Assembly: GCF_003987435.1 (NCBI RefSeq)
Contig: NZ_PIQG01000001.1
Location: 744,001 to 808,000 of the forward strand
DNA: 64,000 bases
Origin: Pseudidiomarina taiwanensis
Lineage (GTDB): Bacteria > Pseudomonadota > Gammaproteobacteria > Enterobacterales > Alteromonadaceae
Reading direction: 5' to 3'
The notes under the pieces were generated by a model. It made no database searches. It had not been told where the DNA came from and saw only the letters and a list, made by a program, of their open reading frames with translations. Below are positions 18,523 through 30,825 of this stretch, one piece after another (position 1 is the stretch's first letter; every line of letters begins with the position of its first letter). Position numbers and translations under genes: made by a program.

Positions 18523-18540
18523 TTTAAACATGCGTTTTAA
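18523..18540. promoter_or_regulatory. Candidate PsrA-type operator
   Basis: TTTAAACATGCGTTTTAA contains AAAC (18526-18529), four bases, GTTT (18534-18537), with further matching T/A outside. This fits the published PsrA box form AAAC-N(2-4)-GTTT as I remember it. It sits upstream of the PsrA-like gene, between it and kdsA, so it could serve autoregulation. Confidence 0.5.
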
Positions 18541-18573
18541 TCTATAGTATGAAAGAAGGTGGTGCAAGCCCGA

Positions 18574-20683
<2,110 letters not shown>

Positions 20684-20716
20684 AGTTGCTCCTTATCGTT
20701 ATTATACTGTGCTTAT

Positions 20717-21520
20717 TTAATGCAAAATCGGTTGTGGCGCGGCCCAAGTTTCCAGTTGCAAGCGCAATAACTGGGCACTTGGATCATCCGGGCACTGCTC
20801 GACAAAGTATTGATAATCATCAACCGCAGCCTGAGGACAATCAAGCTCCTCCAACACATAACCGCGATCACGAATCTCATACGGGTCGTTGGGGAGTAAT
20901 GTCAGTAACATATGTACCGTCGTTAACGCATTGGCAAAAGCGCGGTCTTGGATAAAAGCATGCTTTAAATCAGTTAAATAGCGCACCAAAATCGTCTTCT
21001 GCTCGGCACCAACTAACAGCTCCCAAGCAAAATCATGACCGTCATCGGTCAGTTCAGAAAAGCGCTCGCGCACTTGTTCGTTCTCGAGCAAGCGACCGTT
21101 ACAGGGATCAATAAAATAGCTGCGCTGATCGTCATCACAACGCAATAATGGATAACCTGGAAAGTCGACTAACTCGGCTTGCAGCCCTGCATAGGCCAAG
21201 GCTTCTTGCAGCAATACCGCCATCGCAATCGGCAAACCAGTGCGATAGCTTATCACTCGATCGAGTAAAATACGCTTTGCGCTCAAATGGCTTTCCGGAG
21301 CCTCGCTGAAGCCGAGTTCACGGTAAAAGGCGCGACAAATTGCGGTAAGTTTTTCATGCTCGGTTTGCCCACGATGGTGTTCAGCAAGCTCCCGAATCAG
21401 TTGATAATACTCCCCCACATAGGCATCACTGTCGCCATGAAAGGTACGACTGATTTCCCACAAAATTTCGATGGTCGGGAGAATTTCTCGTTCAACATGT
21501 TCGAGATATGAAAACCGCAT
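20717..21520 (-). CDS. sirB1: SirB1 family protein (transglutaminase-like and TPR)
   Basis: 267 aa, the usual length. The N-terminal two thirds carries a transglutaminase-like core (SYRTGLPIAMAVLLQEALAY, then VDFPGYPLLR and YFIDPCNGRLL) in which the thiol position of true transglutaminases is not obvious. The C-terminal part has TPR-like helices (YEIRDRGYVLEELDCPQAAV DDYQYFVEQCPDD). Function is not established. It lies 3 bp after sirB2, as in E. coli, where the pair sits between prmC and kdsA. Confidence 0.88.
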   Translation of the reverse strand: MRFSYLEHVEREILPTIEILWEISRTFHGDSDAYVGEYYQLIRELAEHHRGQTEHEKLTAICRAFYRELGFSEAPESHLSAKRILLDRVISYRTGLPIAMAVLLQEALAYAGLQAELVDFPGYPLLRCDDDQRSYFIDPCNGRLLENEQVRERFSELTDDGHDFAWELLVGAEQKTILVRYLTDLKHAFIQDRAFANALTTVHMLLTLLPNDPYEIRDRGYVLEELDCPQAAVDDYQYFVEQCPDDPSAQLLRLQLETWAAPQPILH

Positions 21521-21523
21521 AGA

Positions 21524-21898
21524 TTACCCAATAAGTGCCTGTTTACTGTAGGCGACGTGCAACAGTGCCAGAATGAAAAGCATGGCACCGGCAAAGCCGA
21601 TGGCACGACCTTGCGTTGTGGTTGCTTTCATCGCCACGATACCAAATCCAATATAACCAAGTAGCCCGACTGTCTTGTTTGCCAACCAAGCTGTAGTCCA
21701 TGGCCATTGGCCAAGTTGAACTAATAGCCCTACGATACTCAGCAATAACAAAGTGTCGATAATATGGGGGACAACTTTAACCCACTTCTTTTGTGCCCAG
21801 CTTGAGCCAATAGCATGCCAAGCAAATCGAATCACAAATAATATCACACTTAAGCCAACGAGAGTGACATGCAGATGTTTATAAGCTTCATATGGCAT
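21524..21898 (-). CDS. sirB2: SirB2 family inner-membrane protein
   Basis: 124 aa with four hydrophobic helices (about 8-24, 42-60, 72-90, 98-118). The start AYKHLHVTLVGLSVILFVIR and KWVKVVPHIIDTLLLLSIVG are the SirB2 pattern. The family was named from Salmonella invasion gene regulation but its molecular role is unknown. It is followed after 3 bp by sirB1 and preceded 6 bp away by a response-regulator gene that is not in the E. coli operon. Confidence 0.88.
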   Translation of the reverse strand: MPYEAYKHLHVTLVGLSVILFVIRFAWHAIGSSWAQKKWVKVVPHIIDTLLLLSIVGLLVQLGQWPWTTAWLANKTVGLLGYIGFGIVAMKATTTQGRAIGFAGAMLFILALLHVAYSKQALIG

Positions 21899-21904
21899 CA
21901 GAGA

Positions 21905-22471
21905 TTATCCTTGTTTGAGTTGTTGTAATTGTTGTTTAAGCTCTGCGACTTCAGCTTCAGCACGCTGCCGAGCCTGATCGACTTCAATAATATCGCGGTA
22001 CGAACGAAGCGCCGACATCACGCAGGTGAATAATTTTTGCGCGGTCAGTTCCGTCTTCGATTTATAATCATTGATATCGTAATTTAAGACCACCGCTCGC
22101 TCTGGGGCATGCCCTGGCTGACCGGTTCGCAAGACAATGCGGGTGAAGCGATTATGCGCGTGCTGACGGATATAATTCACCACCTGCAAACCTGCATCAT
22201 CGGTCTCCATCACCACATCGAGTAAGACAATCGCCACATCGGGATTGGCATCAATTGCCGCTTCCGCTTCAGCCCGTGAGTGCGCCGAGATAAATTCAAT
22301 ACCGCGCCCTTCGAACACCATTTCCATCAGCGCCAGACGCGTGACTGCGTGCACTTCAGGCTCATCGTCAACAATTAGAATTTTCCAGCCCGGCTGCGAA
22401 GCTTTGGCGGGCTTTAACTCAGCATCCTGTTCATCTGCGAACAAAAAATCAGAATCATGCTCTGAGCTCAT
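21905..22471 (-). CDS. Receiver-only response regulator
   Basis: 188 aa. A poorly ordered 27-residue head is followed by a full receiver domain: acidic pair VDDEP at 34-38, phospho-acceptor Asp85 in IVLLDVV, Thr116 in RTGQ, Lys137 in DYKSKTE. A C-terminal coiled coil (about 160-188, AEAEVAELKQQLQQLKQ) ends the protein; there is no DNA-binding or enzyme domain. The receiver resembles those attached to DUF3369/HD-GYP proteins (YKSKTELTAQKLF). No kinase gene is adjacent. It sits between prmC (3 bp) and sirB2 (6 bp), an unusual insertion into a conserved operon. Confidence 0.88.
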   Translation of the reverse strand: MSSEHDSDFLFADEQDAELKPAKASQPGWKILIVDDEPEVHAVTRLALMEMVFEGRGIEFISAHSRAEAEAAIDANPDVAIVLLDVVMETDDAGLQVVNYIRQHAHNRFTRIVLRTGQPGHAPERAVVLNYDINDYKSKTELTAQKLFTCVMSALRSYRDIIEVDQARQRAEAEVAELKQQLQQLKQG

Positions 22472-22474
22472 ACG

Positions 22475-23302
22475 CTACCCCTTCCGTGCCCCAGTTATGC
22501 GCTCTAGATTAGCATAATCAGTCCAAGTTTGAATCTCTTGATAAGCATGCTGACGAAGCACCTGCTGCACCACTGCGGCCTGCTCATAACCGTGTTCAAA
22601 CAGCAACCAGCCGGTCGGTTTAAGGTAAGCCAGCGCGTTCGTACTAATCTGCTTGATATCAGCGAGCCCCTGATCGGGTGCGATTAATGCAGAATGGGGT
22701 TCAAAGCGGACATCGCCTTGCTGCAAATGAGGATCATCAGCGGCGATATAAGGAGGATTTGAGACAATCAGGTCAAACAGCTCGGTGCCGACATTTTGAA
22801 ACCAATCGCTGACTTTAAAGTCGACCTCTAACTGCAAGTTATCGGCATTCGCTTGTGCCAGCGCAATCGCCGCTTGCTGCTTATCCACTGCGCAGATATG
22901 CCAATCAGGTCGCTCACTTTTAAGCGCCAGTGCAATGGCTCCAGTGCCAGTGCCAAGGTCGAGTACGCGCGCGCGCTCTGGTAGCGCTAACTCAAGCGCT
23001 ATTTCCACTAGCCGTTCAGTCTCTGGGCGCGGAATAAGTGTGCTCTCATTACAACGCAAAGCTAGCGACCAGAACTCTCGTTGACCTAAAATGTAAGCTA
23101 TCGGTTGGCCTTGCTCACGGCGCTGTAATAGGACCTCAAACTGGTCTTGTTGCGCTTGGCTAAGCTCTCGCTCAGGCCACGTATAAAGATAACTGCGCGG
23201 CTTCTGCAAGACCTCAGCCAACAACACTTCAGCGTCAAGGCGTGGAGTCTCTGAAGCGGTCAACCGCATCACTGCAGCTGCGAGCAGTTGGCTAATGGTC
23301 AC
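22475..23302 (-). CDS. prmC: Peptide chain release factor N5-glutamine methyltransferase PrmC
   Basis: 275 aa, standard. Methylates the GGQ glutamine of release factors with SAM. SAM motif [16 protein letters not shown] (near 115-129), the acidic ribose ligand in CAVDKQQ, and the catalytic NPPY in [14 protein letters not shown] (near 185). Its substrate gene prfA is immediately upstream with a 4-bp overlap, the classic pairing. Confidence 0.96.
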   Translation of the reverse strand: MTISQLLAAAVMRLTASETPRLDAEVLLAEVLQKPRSYLYTWPERELSQAQQDQFEVLLQRREQGQPIAYILGQREFWSLALRCNESTLIPRPETERLVEIALELALPERARVLDLGTGTGAIALALKSERPDWHICAVDKQQAAIALAQANADNLQLEVDFKVSDWFQNVGTELFDLIVSNPPYIAADDPHLQQGDVRFEPHSALIAPDQGLADIKQISTNALAYLKPTGWLLFEHGYEQAAVVQQVLRQHAYQEIQTWTDYANLERITGARKG

Positions 23303-24390
23303 TGTTGCTCGGCCAAGGCCGCCAATTGGTCTGCTTGATGCTCTTGTAAAATGGGATCGAGGATCAAATCAAGATCGCCATTTAACACTTCATCAAGCCG
23401 GTACAGGGTTAAGTTGATGCGATGATCACTGACGCGCCCCTGCGGGTAGTTATAAGTGCGGATCCGTTCTGAACGGTCACCACTGCCTACTAGCGAGCGG
23501 CGGGTACTTTGTTCCTCTTGCCGCCGCTTTTCTTCTTCTGCTTGCTGTAACCGTGCTTGCAACACAGACATCGCCTTGGCGCGGTTCTTGTGCTGCGAAC
23601 GCTCATCCTGACACTCCACCACAAATCCACTTGGGATGTGGGTAATCCGAATCGCTGAATCAGTCCGGTTAACGTGCTGTCCACCTGCCCCTGAGGCACG
23701 GAAGGTGTCGACTCGGAGGTCAGCAGGATTAATTTCAATCGCTTCCGCTTCAGGCACTTCGGGCAGAATCGCGACAGTACAAGCTGAAGTATGCACACGG
23801 CCTTGCGACTCAGTTTCAGGAACCCGCTGCACCCGATGACCACCGGATTCGAACTTCATCCGGCCATAGGCACCATCACCCGATAAATGCGCAATCACTT
23901 CTTTATAGCCACCATGTTCACCCTCGTTGGCACTGACAATGCTGACTTTCCAGCCATTGCGCTCGGCATAGCGACTATACATACGGAATAAATCGCCCGC
24001 GAAGATACCTGCTTCATCGCCACCGGCGCCGGCCCGGATTTCGATGTAGCACGGATGGTCATCATTCGGATCGCGGGGTAACAATAACACTTGCAGTTGC
24101 TGCTCAAGCTCCGCCAATTGTTGCTGCGCTTCAGCCAGCTCTAATTGCGCCATTTCGCGCAGTTCCGCATCATCCTCGCTCAGCATTTCTTGCGCGCCTG
24201 CTTCATCCTGCTGCGCTTTTTGATAGGCCGTAAAACACTTCACAACTTCTTCTAATTGTGAATACTCGCGCCCCAAACTACGGAATCGATCTTGATCTGA
24301 GATAACCCCGGGGTCACTCATTAAGTGTTGCACTTCTTCATAACGATCGAGCAGGCTCTCGAGCTTTTGCACAATAGATGGATTCAACAT
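23299..24390 (-). CDS. prfA: Peptide chain release factor 1
   Basis: 363 aa. Recognises UAA and UAG stop codons. Domain 1 (about 1-100) is a helical coiled coil. The catalytic GGQ lies in [19 protein letters not shown]; the family segment [20 protein letters not shown], the codon-recognition region around [13 protein letters not shown] (including the P-x-T-type motif of RF1 nearby) and [18 protein letters not shown] are all intact. No frameshift site like that of prfB, as expected. Lies between hemA and prmC. Confidence 0.97.
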   Translation of the reverse strand: MLNPSIVQKLESLLDRYEEVQHLMSDPGVISDQDRFRSLGREYSQLEEVVKCFTAYQKAQQDEAGAQEMLSEDDAELREMAQLELAEAQQQLAELEQQLQVLLLPRDPNDDHPCYIEIRAGAGGDEAGIFAGDLFRMYSRYAERNGWKVSIVSANEGEHGGYKEVIAHLSGDGAYGRMKFESGGHRVQRVPETESQGRVHTSACTVAILPEVPEAEAIEINPADLRVDTFRASGAGGQHVNRTDSAIRITHIPSGFVVECQDERSQHKNRAKAMSVLQARLQQAEEEKRRQEEQSTRRSLVGSGDRSERIRTYNYPQGRVSDHRINLTLYRLDEVLNGDLDLILDPILQEHQADQLAALAEQQ

Positions 24391-24402
24391 ACCAGTAAGA
24401 AC

Positions 24403-25665
24403 CTATTCAGAATTGTTTTCATCGAAAACTAAAAGTTGTTGGAAGATCTCAAGTACCGCCTGATCGCCGCGAGTACTCGCTGATCTCAATACTCGAGTAG
24501 GCTGATGCAGGAATTTCTTGGTCAGCCGCTGGCTTAATTCAGCAACCACCTCAGTGGCCGCTTTGCCAGCTTGTAATTGTGCCAAGGCCCGCTGTAGTTC
24601 AAGTTCAGCGTATTGCTCATGGCTAATCCGAAAATCACGCAGCAAATCGACATGGACCAACCCTTGCAGCCAGCCACAAAATTCTTCGCTATGTTTAGCA
24701 ATGATCAGTTGTGCTTCTGCTGCAGCACTTTCGCGGTTTTTAATATTTTCACTGATGATGCCCTGCAAATCATCAACTGTGTACAAATAGGCATCATTTA
24801 AGTCGTTAACCTGTGCTTCAATATCGCGCGGTACGGCGAGATCGATCAACAGCATGGGCTGATAACGCCGTTGTTTCAGAGCATTTTCAACCCCACCTTT
24901 ACCGATAATCGGCAAAGTTGCGGCGGTCGAGCTGATCACAATATCTGCTTGTGGCAACAAATCAGGCAACTCGCCAAGTGTATGCGCATCGCCATTAAAT
25001 TTCCGTGCGACTGTGGCTGCTCGCTCTAAAGTCCGATTGGCCACGCGTAATTGGCGCACGCCCTGTTCGGTAAGATGTTGCGCAACCAACTCAGCGGTAT
25101 CCCCCGCTCCAACCAACAACACTTGCGCTGTGGCGAGGTCAGGAAAGATTTGTTTCGCCAGATTCACCCCGGCATAAGCCACCGAAACCGCATTTTCACC
25201 CACGCCAGTTTCACTACGAACGATTTTAGCGACCCGAAAGGTTGCCTGAAACAAACGCTCAAGGACCCGGGCCACACTGCTTTGATTTTTGGCAAACTGA
25301 TAGGCCTGTTTTACCTGGCCGAGAATTTGCGGCTCACCGAGGACCAGCGAGTCGAGTCCGCTCGCGACAGCCATGAGATGGTTCACGGCCTCTTGGGCTT
25401 GATAAAAGTAACAATGCTGTTGCAGTTGGCTCGGATCCACCCCGTGAAATTCAGCCAACCAAACCAGCAAACGCTCTGCTGCAATGTCACCATAACCATA
25501 AATCTCGGTGCGGTTACAGGTCGAAACAATCACCGCTTCGGCCACGCCTGCTACCTCACGCACAGCCGGCAGCGCCTGATGCAACTGCTCTGGACTGAAG
25601 GCAACTTGTTCGCGCAATGCAATCGACGCGGTTTTATGGTTAACACCGAGGGCAAAAATGGTCAT
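24403..25665 (-). CDS. hemA: Glutamyl-tRNA reductase
   Basis: 420 aa. First committed enzyme of C5-pathway tetrapyrrole synthesis, reducing Glu-tRNA to glutamate-1-semialdehyde. Catalytic Cys50 sits in STCNRTEIYGY. The N-terminal GVNHKTASIALRE, the NADPH loop VLLVGAGDTAELVAQHL and the C-terminal dimerisation helices are present. ATG 25665 (MTIFALGVNHKTA) is chosen over an upstream ATG at 25701 because family members start here. It heads the operon; lolB is divergent about 120 bp away. Confidence 0.96.
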   Translation of the reverse strand: MTIFALGVNHKTASIALREQVAFSPEQLHQALPAVREVAGVAEAVIVSTCNRTEIYGYGDIAAERLLVWLAEFHGVDPSQLQQHCYFYQAQEAVNHLMAVASGLDSLVLGEPQILGQVKQAYQFAKNQSSVARVLERLFQATFRVAKIVRSETGVGENAVSVAYAGVNLAKQIFPDLATAQVLLVGAGDTAELVAQHLTEQGVRQLRVANRTLERAATVARKFNGDAHTLGELPDLLPQADIVISSTAATLPIIGKGGVENALKQRRYQPMLLIDLAVPRDIEAQVNDLNDAYLYTVDDLQGIISENIKNRESAAAEAQLIIAKHSEEFCGWLQGLVHVDLLRDFRISHEQYAELELQRALAQLQAGKAATEVVAELSQRLTKKFLHQPTRVLRSASTRGDQAVLEIFQQLLVFDENNSE

Positions 25666-25787
25666 AATAAAGCGTAAGTGAAGTGTCCTTCGCACGTGCA
25701 AATTGCCGCTAATTGTACGTTAAAGCCTAGGGGATGAAAAGCGACACTAAGCGACCTTTTGGCGGTCATTGCAACTAAGGTAACCGA

Positions 25788-26462
25788 ATGAGAACTATTG
25801 TAATCGCGGGGCTTGCGCTGTTTTTAGTGGGGTGTGCCGTGCGTCCTTCGACAGAATCGATCGTAGCAATCGATAACAACGGTGGCAGCATAACCGTCGA
25901 CGCGGACACCTTAGCCGCCATCGAATCACAACAGCAGTTACTCAGTGGTCTCACCCAGTGGCGAATGCGCGGCCAAATTGCCGTGTTTAATCTAGTCGAA
26001 GATGAGCGCCAAGCAGTTTACCTCGATTGGCAAAGTAGCCCAGAACAACTTGAAGTGCGCTTCACTCACCCCTTACAAGGCACGCTCGCACGCATCATCG
26101 AAACCCCAAATTTCGCAGAACTGATTGATGAAGACGGCAACAGTTATCAAGCGGCCGATGCCAGCACACTGCTCGCTCAATATTTGAATGTGAACGTGCC
26201 GTTTAGTTTATTTAACGACTTACTTCTCGGTCGCCGGCTAACAGGCATGCGCGAGCAAAGCTACCTGATCAGTAGTCATCAAGCGCAAACCTACGGCTTG
26301 TTGCATCGCTACACCATGCGCGCCAATGGGGCTGAATGGGACGGCTTGCTGCGTCGCTACGAATGGCAAGGTGAACGGGTGTTTTTGCCGCAACAGTTGG
26401 AGCTATCCAGTCAGGCCTGGCGGATTAAATTACGGGTAACCGATTGGGATCTCCGCTCATGA
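25788..26462 (+). CDS. lolB: Outer-membrane lipoprotein receptor LolB
   Basis: 224 aa. Lipobox LVGC with Cys16 after a short signal peptide makes it an outer-membrane lipoprotein; LolB accepts lipoproteins from LolA. Family pattern: QWRMRGQIAVFN, WQSSPEQLEVRFTHPLQGT and a C-terminal LPQQLELSSQAWRIKLRVTDW. About 15 residues longer than E. coli LolB, the extra lying in the region after the lipobox. Opens the lolB-ispE-prs operon; its stop overlaps the ispE start (ATGA). Confidence 0.93.
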   Translation: MRTIVIAGLALFLVGCAVRPSTESIVAIDNNGGSITVDADTLAAIESQQQLLSGLTQWRMRGQIAVFNLVEDERQAVYLDWQSSPEQLEVRFTHPLQGTLARIIETPNFAELIDEDGNSYQAADASTLLAQYLNVNVPFSLFNDLLLGRRLTGMREQSYLISSHQAQTYGLLHRYTMRANGAEWDGLLRRYEWQGERVFLPQQLELSSQAWRIKLRVTDWDLRS

Positions 26463-27361
26463 CCAAGCCTGTTTTAAGTTTATCCGCACCAGCAAAACTC
26501 AACTTGTTTTTGCATATCGTCGGGCGCCGTGCCGATGGCTATCATGAGTTAGAGACACTGTTCCAATTTATCGATTTAACGGATGAACTCAGGTTTAGCT
26601 TGCGGGATGATCAGCAGCTTACCCTGCAGTGCTCGGATGCAGAATTAAATCAAGCAGATAATTTAGTGTTACGCGCCGCTCATTTACTTCGCGACTATGC
26701 ACTGCATCACCCGCTGCCTCGAGTCCAAAAACACCTTCGCGGCATCCATATTGATTTGCAGAAAAACATTCCGCACGGCGGTGGCTTGGGTGGTGGCTCT
26801 TCTGATGCCGCGACCACCTTGCTGGCTTTAAAACAACTTTGGCAAATTCCAATCAGCTCGCAAGAATTACTGGATCTGGGCGCCCGACTGGGCGCTGACG
26901 TCCCGATCTTTTTGCATGGTCATGCCGCCTTTGCCCAGGGGATTGGTGAAAAGCTAACCCCAGCTGCACCGGAAGAACTCTGGTATCTGGTTATACATCC
27001 GGCAGTTGCTGTGAGCACTCAGAGTATCTTTCAACACCCTGACTTACCTCGAGCAACCACGCCGCTCAATTGGCCCCACTGGACTTGGCGCAATACTCAA
27101 AATAACTGTGAAGCATTGGTACGACGACTGTACCCCGAAGTTGCCAAGGCCTTAGACTGGTTGCTACAATACGCACCAGCACGACTGACCGGTACCGGCT
27201 CCTGTCTTTTTGGCCGTTTCACCAGTCACGAAAAAGCCCTCAGGATACTGCAAAAATTGCCAAATAACTGGCGCGGTTATGTTGTCAAAGGGCTAAATGA
27301 ATCCCCGGTCTGTGCGCAATTGCGCCAGGCTTCTCTTTCAAACCGAACGATACAAAGTTGA
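26459..27361 (+). CDS. ispE: 4-diphosphocytidyl-2-C-methyl-D-erythritol kinase
   Basis: 300 aa GHMP kinase of the non-mevalonate isoprenoid pathway. The ATP loop is [20 protein letters not shown] (near 103-122). The N-terminus [31 protein letters not shown] is diagnostic and contains the active-site Lys. The C-terminal [10 protein letters not shown] is intact. Start ATG 26459 overlaps the lolB stop. The usual length is about 285, the difference being in the loop before the ATP motif and at the C-terminus. Confidence 0.96.
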   Translation: MTKPVLSLSAPAKLNLFLHIVGRRADGYHELETLFQFIDLTDELRFSLRDDQQLTLQCSDAELNQADNLVLRAAHLLRDYALHHPLPRVQKHLRGIHIDLQKNIPHGGGLGGGSSDAATTLLALKQLWQIPISSQELLDLGARLGADVPIFLHGHAAFAQGIGEKLTPAAPEELWYLVIHPAVAVSTQSIFQHPDLPRATTPLNWPHWTWRNTQNNCEALVRRLYPEVAKALDWLLQYAPARLTGTGSCLFGRFTSHEKALRILQKLPNNWRGYVVKGLNESPVCAQLRQASLSNRTIQS

Positions 27362-27369
27362 GGTTTAGT

Positions 27370-28317
27370 GTGCCTGACATGAAGCTTTTCGCTGGTAATG
27401 CAACGCCAGAACTCGCCCAAAAGATCGCAGATCGACTCTACATCAAACTTGGTGACGCCCATGTTGGCCGTTTCAGTGACGGTGAAATCAGCGTCTCGAT
27501 CAATGAGAATGTGCGCGGCTCTGACGTTTTTATTATCCAATCGACCTGTGCGCCAACCAACGATAACTTAATGGAACTTATCGTGATGGTCGATGCGCTA
27601 CGCCGGGCTTCTGCAGGCCGGATTACTGCGGTGATGCCATACTTTGGTTATGCCCGCCAAGATCGTCGCGTCCGCTCAGCACGGGTTCCAATTACCGCGA
27701 AAGTTGTCGCCGACTTCCTCTCTAGCGTTGGTGTTGACCGGGTCCTTACCGTCGACTTGCACGCTGAACAGATTCAGGGCTTCTTCGATGTACCCGTGGA
27801 CAACGTGTTCGGTACGCCAGTGTTGATGGAGCACCTGCGCAAGCAAGATTTTCACAACCCTGTGGTGGTCTCGCCAGATATCGGTGGTGTGGTTCGGGCC
27901 CGAGCGCTGGCCAAATTACTCAACGATATCGACCTTGCGATCATCGACAAACGCCGTCCACGTGCCAACGAATCGCAAGTCATGCATATCATTGGTGATG
28001 TGCAAGACCGCGACTGCATCATCGTCGATGACATGATTGATACCGGTGGTACCCTGTGTAAGGCTGCTGAAGCATTGAAGCAAAACGGGGCCCGCAAGGT
28101 ATTTGCTTACGCCACACACCCAGTCTTCTCGGGCAATGCGTACCAGAATATTAAAGATTCGAATATCGACCTGTTTGTAGTGACCGATAGTATTCCACTC
28201 AGCGCCGAAATGAAGGCCCTCGATAAAGTTCATCAGCTGACTCTAAGTGGGATGCTCTCTGAAGCGTTACGCCGCGTCAGTAATGAAGAATCCATCTCAG
28301 CAATGTTCGAGTATTGA
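27370..28317 (+). CDS. prs: Ribose-phosphate pyrophosphokinase
   Basis: 315 aa, the same length as E. coli Prs, making PRPP from ribose 5-phosphate and ATP. Nearly the whole family consensus is readable: [73 protein letters not shown] and the PRPP-binding [17 protein letters not shown]. Starts at GTG 27370 with GAGG 6 bp upstream; TTG 27358 and ATG 27379 are in frame but less suitable. A strong hairpin follows the stop. Confidence 0.96.
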   Translation: MPDMKLFAGNATPELAQKIADRLYIKLGDAHVGRFSDGEISVSINENVRGSDVFIIQSTCAPTNDNLMELIVMVDALRRASAGRITAVMPYFGYARQDRRVRSARVPITAKVVADFLSSVGVDRVLTVDLHAEQIQGFFDVPVDNVFGTPVLMEHLRKQDFHNPVVVSPDIGGVVRARALAKLLNDIDLAIIDKRRPRANESQVMHIIGDVQDRDCIIVDDMIDTGGTLCKAAEALKQNGARKVFAYATHPVFSGNAYQNIKDSNIDLFVVTDSIPLSAEMKALDKVHQLTLSGMLSEALRRVSNEESISAMFEY

Positions 28318-28325
28318 TTGAAATC

Positions 28326-28358
28326 TAAGGGCGCGAGTGCTAATATTTCGCGCCCTTA
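28326..28358 (+). terminator. Hairpin between prs and rplY
   Basis: TAAGGGCGCGA (28326-28336) pairs perfectly with TCGCGCCCTTA (28348-28358), an 11-bp GC-rich stem with an 11-base loop, 9 bp after the prs stop. There is no U-tract directly after it, so it may attenuate or stabilise the transcript rather than end it fully. rplY begins about 90 bp later. Confidence 0.5.
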
Positions 28359-28444
28359 AAATTCGACCTAAAAATTTTAAGGTAAACGTCGGGTATTTGG
28401 TCGCGGATATCCGGCTTATTTTTATTTAACGGAGAGACAGAAAC

Positions 28445-29122
28445 ATGTCGACTATCGATTTAACGATTCATGCTGAAATCCGTACGGACATGGGGAAAGG
28501 TGCGAGCCGCCGCCTACGTCGTTCGGACAAACTTCCTGCAATCCTTTACGGTGCAGGCCAAGAGCCAGTTGCTTTGACTTTAGACCATAACAAAGTAAAC
28601 AACATGGCTGACCACGAAGTATTTTACTCGCAAATCATCAACTTGGTGATCGACGGTGAAAGTCACGAAGCAATTTTGAAAGACGTGCAGCGTCACCCTT
28701 TCAAGCCAAAATTGACTCACATCGACTTCCAACGTGTTAAGCGTGGTGAGAAGCTTCACACTAACGTTCCAGTTCACTTCATTAATGAAGAAACAGCTCA
28801 CGGCGTGAAGCAAGAAGGTGGCGTTATCGCACACCACATCGCTCAAGTCGAAATCAAGTGTCGTCCGCGTCACTTGCCTGAGTACATCGAAGTAGATGTT
28901 GCGAACTTGAAGCTTGGCGAAACCATGCACTTGTCAGATTTGACTCTGCCTGAAGGCGTTGAGTTAGTTGAATTAAGCAAAGGCGCTGATCACGATCAAG
29001 CCGTTGTTTCAATCAACGCTCCGCGTGTTGAAGCTGCAGCTGAAGAAGAAACTGCTGAAGAACCTTCTGCTGAAGTTCCAACTGCGAAAGAAAGCGAAGC
29101 TGAAGACAAAGACGCAGAATAA
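28445..29122 (+). CDS. rplY: 50S ribosomal protein L25 (Ctc form)
   Basis: 225 aa. Binds 5S rRNA. The N-terminal L25 domain (about 1-95) includes RTDMGKGASRRLRRSDKLPA ILYG and HPFKPKLTHIDFQRV. It is followed by the second beta domain of the Ctc/TL5 form (about 100-190) and a highly acidic Glu/Ala-rich tail. Longer than the 94-aa E. coli L25 but the normal form in many Alteromonadales. GGAGAG lies upstream of ATG 28445. Followed by pth after 6 bp. Confidence 0.95.
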   Translation: MSTIDLTIHAEIRTDMGKGASRRLRRSDKLPAILYGAGQEPVALTLDHNKVNNMADHEVFYSQIINLVIDGESHEAILKDVQRHPFKPKLTHIDFQRVKRGEKLHTNVPVHFINEETAHGVKQEGGVIAHHIAQVEIKCRPRHLPEYIEVDVANLKLGETMHLSDLTLPEGVELVELSKGADHDQAVVSINAPRVEAAAEEETAEEPSAEVPTAKESEAEDKDAE

Positions 29123-29128
29123 GTCGTC

Positions 29129-29722
29129 ATGGCGACAATTCGCTTACTGGTGGGCCTGGGTAATCCAGGCCCCGAATATGCCCAAACCCGTCACAACGCT
29201 GGATTTTGGCTGGTTGAGCAATATGCTCAGCAACATCGCCAGAGCTTGCAACCCGAAGCAAAATTTTTCGGTAATACCGCTCGGATTCAAACCAGCAAAC
29301 TCGATCTACGCCTGCTTTGCCCTAGCCTTTATATGAACCGCAGTGGTCAATCTGTGGCAGCGCTTGCGCGCTTTTATAAAATCGAGCCAGAGCAAATTCT
29401 GGTGGCCTATGACGAGCTCGACCTCGCCCCTGGTACAGCCAAGATTAAACAAGGTGGTGGTAGTGGCGGACACAACGGCATTAAAGACATTATTAGTCAG
29501 TTAGGTAGTCAAGATTTTTATCGCTTACGTATCGGTATCGGTCATCCCGGTCATAAAAGTAAAGTAACCGGATATGTGCTTGGCAAAGCGCCGGCACCAG
29601 AACAACACTTGCTGGACGATACCATTACGCAAGCCTGTCGCAGCCTTGATCTCTGGTTTGATCAAGATCTTCTTGCGGCGCAGCAACAACTGCACTCGTT
29701 TAAAGCAAAGAGAGAGAACTAA
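29129..29722 (+). CDS. pth: Peptidyl-tRNA hydrolase
   Basis: 197 aa. Releases tRNA from prematurely dropped peptidyl-tRNA. The catalytic His is in [13 protein letters not shown] (about 22), with the family segments [12 protein letters not shown] at the start, [27 protein letters not shown] and [19 protein letters not shown]. Full length. Lies between rplY and ychF as in most gammaproteobacteria. Confidence 0.96.
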   Translation: MATIRLLVGLGNPGPEYAQTRHNAGFWLVEQYAQQHRQSLQPEAKFFGNTARIQTSKLDLRLLCPSLYMNRSGQSVAALARFYKIEPEQILVAYDELDLAPGTAKIKQGGGSGGHNGIKDIISQLGSQDFYRLRIGIGHPGHKSKVTGYVLGKAPAPEQHLLDDTITQACRSLDLWFDQDLLAAQQQLHSFKAKREN

Positions 29723-29723
29723 C

Positions 29724-30815
29724 ATGGGATTCAAATGCGGTATCGTGGGTTTACCCAACGTTGGCAAATCAACTTTATTCAATGCCCTCACTAAAGCCGG
29801 CATTGAAGCAGCTAACTTCCCGTTCTGTACCATTGAACCAAACACCGGTGTGGTTGCAGTTCCAGACCAACGCCTCGACCAACTGGCAACTATCGTGAAT
29901 CCACAGCGCGTTATTCCAACCACAATGGAATTTGTTGATATTGCGGGCTTGGTCAAAGGCGCCTCTAAGGGTGAAGGTTTAGGTAACCAGTTCCTCGCTA
30001 ATATTCGTGAAACCGACGCCATCGGCCATGTTGTTCGCTGCTTCGAAAATGACAATATCGTCCACGTCGCCGGCAAAGTTGATCCGGCTGAAGATATTGC
30101 TGTGATCAATACAGAGCTTGCTCTTGCCGACCTCGACTCAGTCGAGAAAGCGATCCATCGGCTTGGCAAAAAAGCCAAAGGTGGCGACAAACAAGCCAGC
30201 GCCGAAATTCAAGTGTTGGAAAAGCTGCTGCCCGCACTAGAGCAAGGCGAAATGGCTCGCTCAATCGAGCTCAGCAAAGACGAAAAAGCGTTAATTCGCT
30301 CATATAACCTGCTCACCCTGAAGCCGACCATGTACATCGCCAACGTCAATGATGACGGCTTCGAGAATAATCCCTATCTTGCTCAGGTCGAAGCAATTGC
30401 GGCAGAAGAAAATGCGATCGTGGTGCCGGTGTGCGCAGAAATCGAAGCAGAAATCGCTGAGCTAGAAGAAGATGAAAAAGTCGAGTTTATGGCGGATATG
30501 GGCTTAACTGAGCCGGGCCTAAACCGCGTAATTCGCGGCGGTTATCAATTGCTAAACCTGCAAACCTACTTCACTGCCGGTCAAAAAGAAGTGCGAGCTT
30601 GGACGATTCCTGTTGGCGCAACCGCGCCGCAAGCAGCCGGAAAAATCCATACGGACTTCGAGAAAGGCTTCATCCGCGCAGTTGTTATCGGTTTCGATGA
30701 TTACATCGAATTCGGTGGTGAACAAGCGGCGAAAGAAGCCGGTAAACGCCGTGAAGAAGGGAAAGACTACATCGTCCAAGATGGCGACGTCATCTTATTC
30801 CGCTTTAACGTTTAA
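29724..30815 (+). CDS. ychF: Ribosome-associated ATPase YchF
   Basis: 363 aa, same size as E. coli YchF. An Obg-related NTPase that prefers ATP. G1 [14 protein letters not shown] at 8-21, switch [22 protein letters not shown] near 70-89, the ATP-preferring NVND in place of NKxD (YIANVNDDG), a coiled-coil insertion (about 130-200) and a C-terminal TGS domain (about 280-363; [20 protein letters not shown]). Start ATG 29724 has AGAGAG upstream and directly follows pth. Confidence 0.96.
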   Translation: MGFKCGIVGLPNVGKSTLFNALTKAGIEAANFPFCTIEPNTGVVAVPDQRLDQLATIVNPQRVIPTTMEFVDIAGLVKGASKGEGLGNQFLANIRETDAIGHVVRCFENDNIVHVAGKVDPAEDIAVINTELALADLDSVEKAIHRLGKKAKGGDKQASAEIQVLEKLLPALEQGEMARSIELSKDEKALIRSYNLLTLKPTMYIANVNDDGFENNPYLAQVEAIAAEENAIVVPVCAEIEAEIAELEEDEKVEFMADMGLTEPGLNRVIRGGYQLLNLQTYFTAGQKEVRAWTIPVGATAPQAAGKIHTDFEKGFIRAVVIGFDDYIEFGGEQAAKEAGKRREEGKDYIVQDGDVILFRFNV

Positions 30816-30825
30816 GTTCGACAAC

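Noticed and set aside
30552..30779. Small leftward open frame opposite ychF
   Set aside because: Antisense to the conserved TGS domain, no ribosome site or recognisable product.
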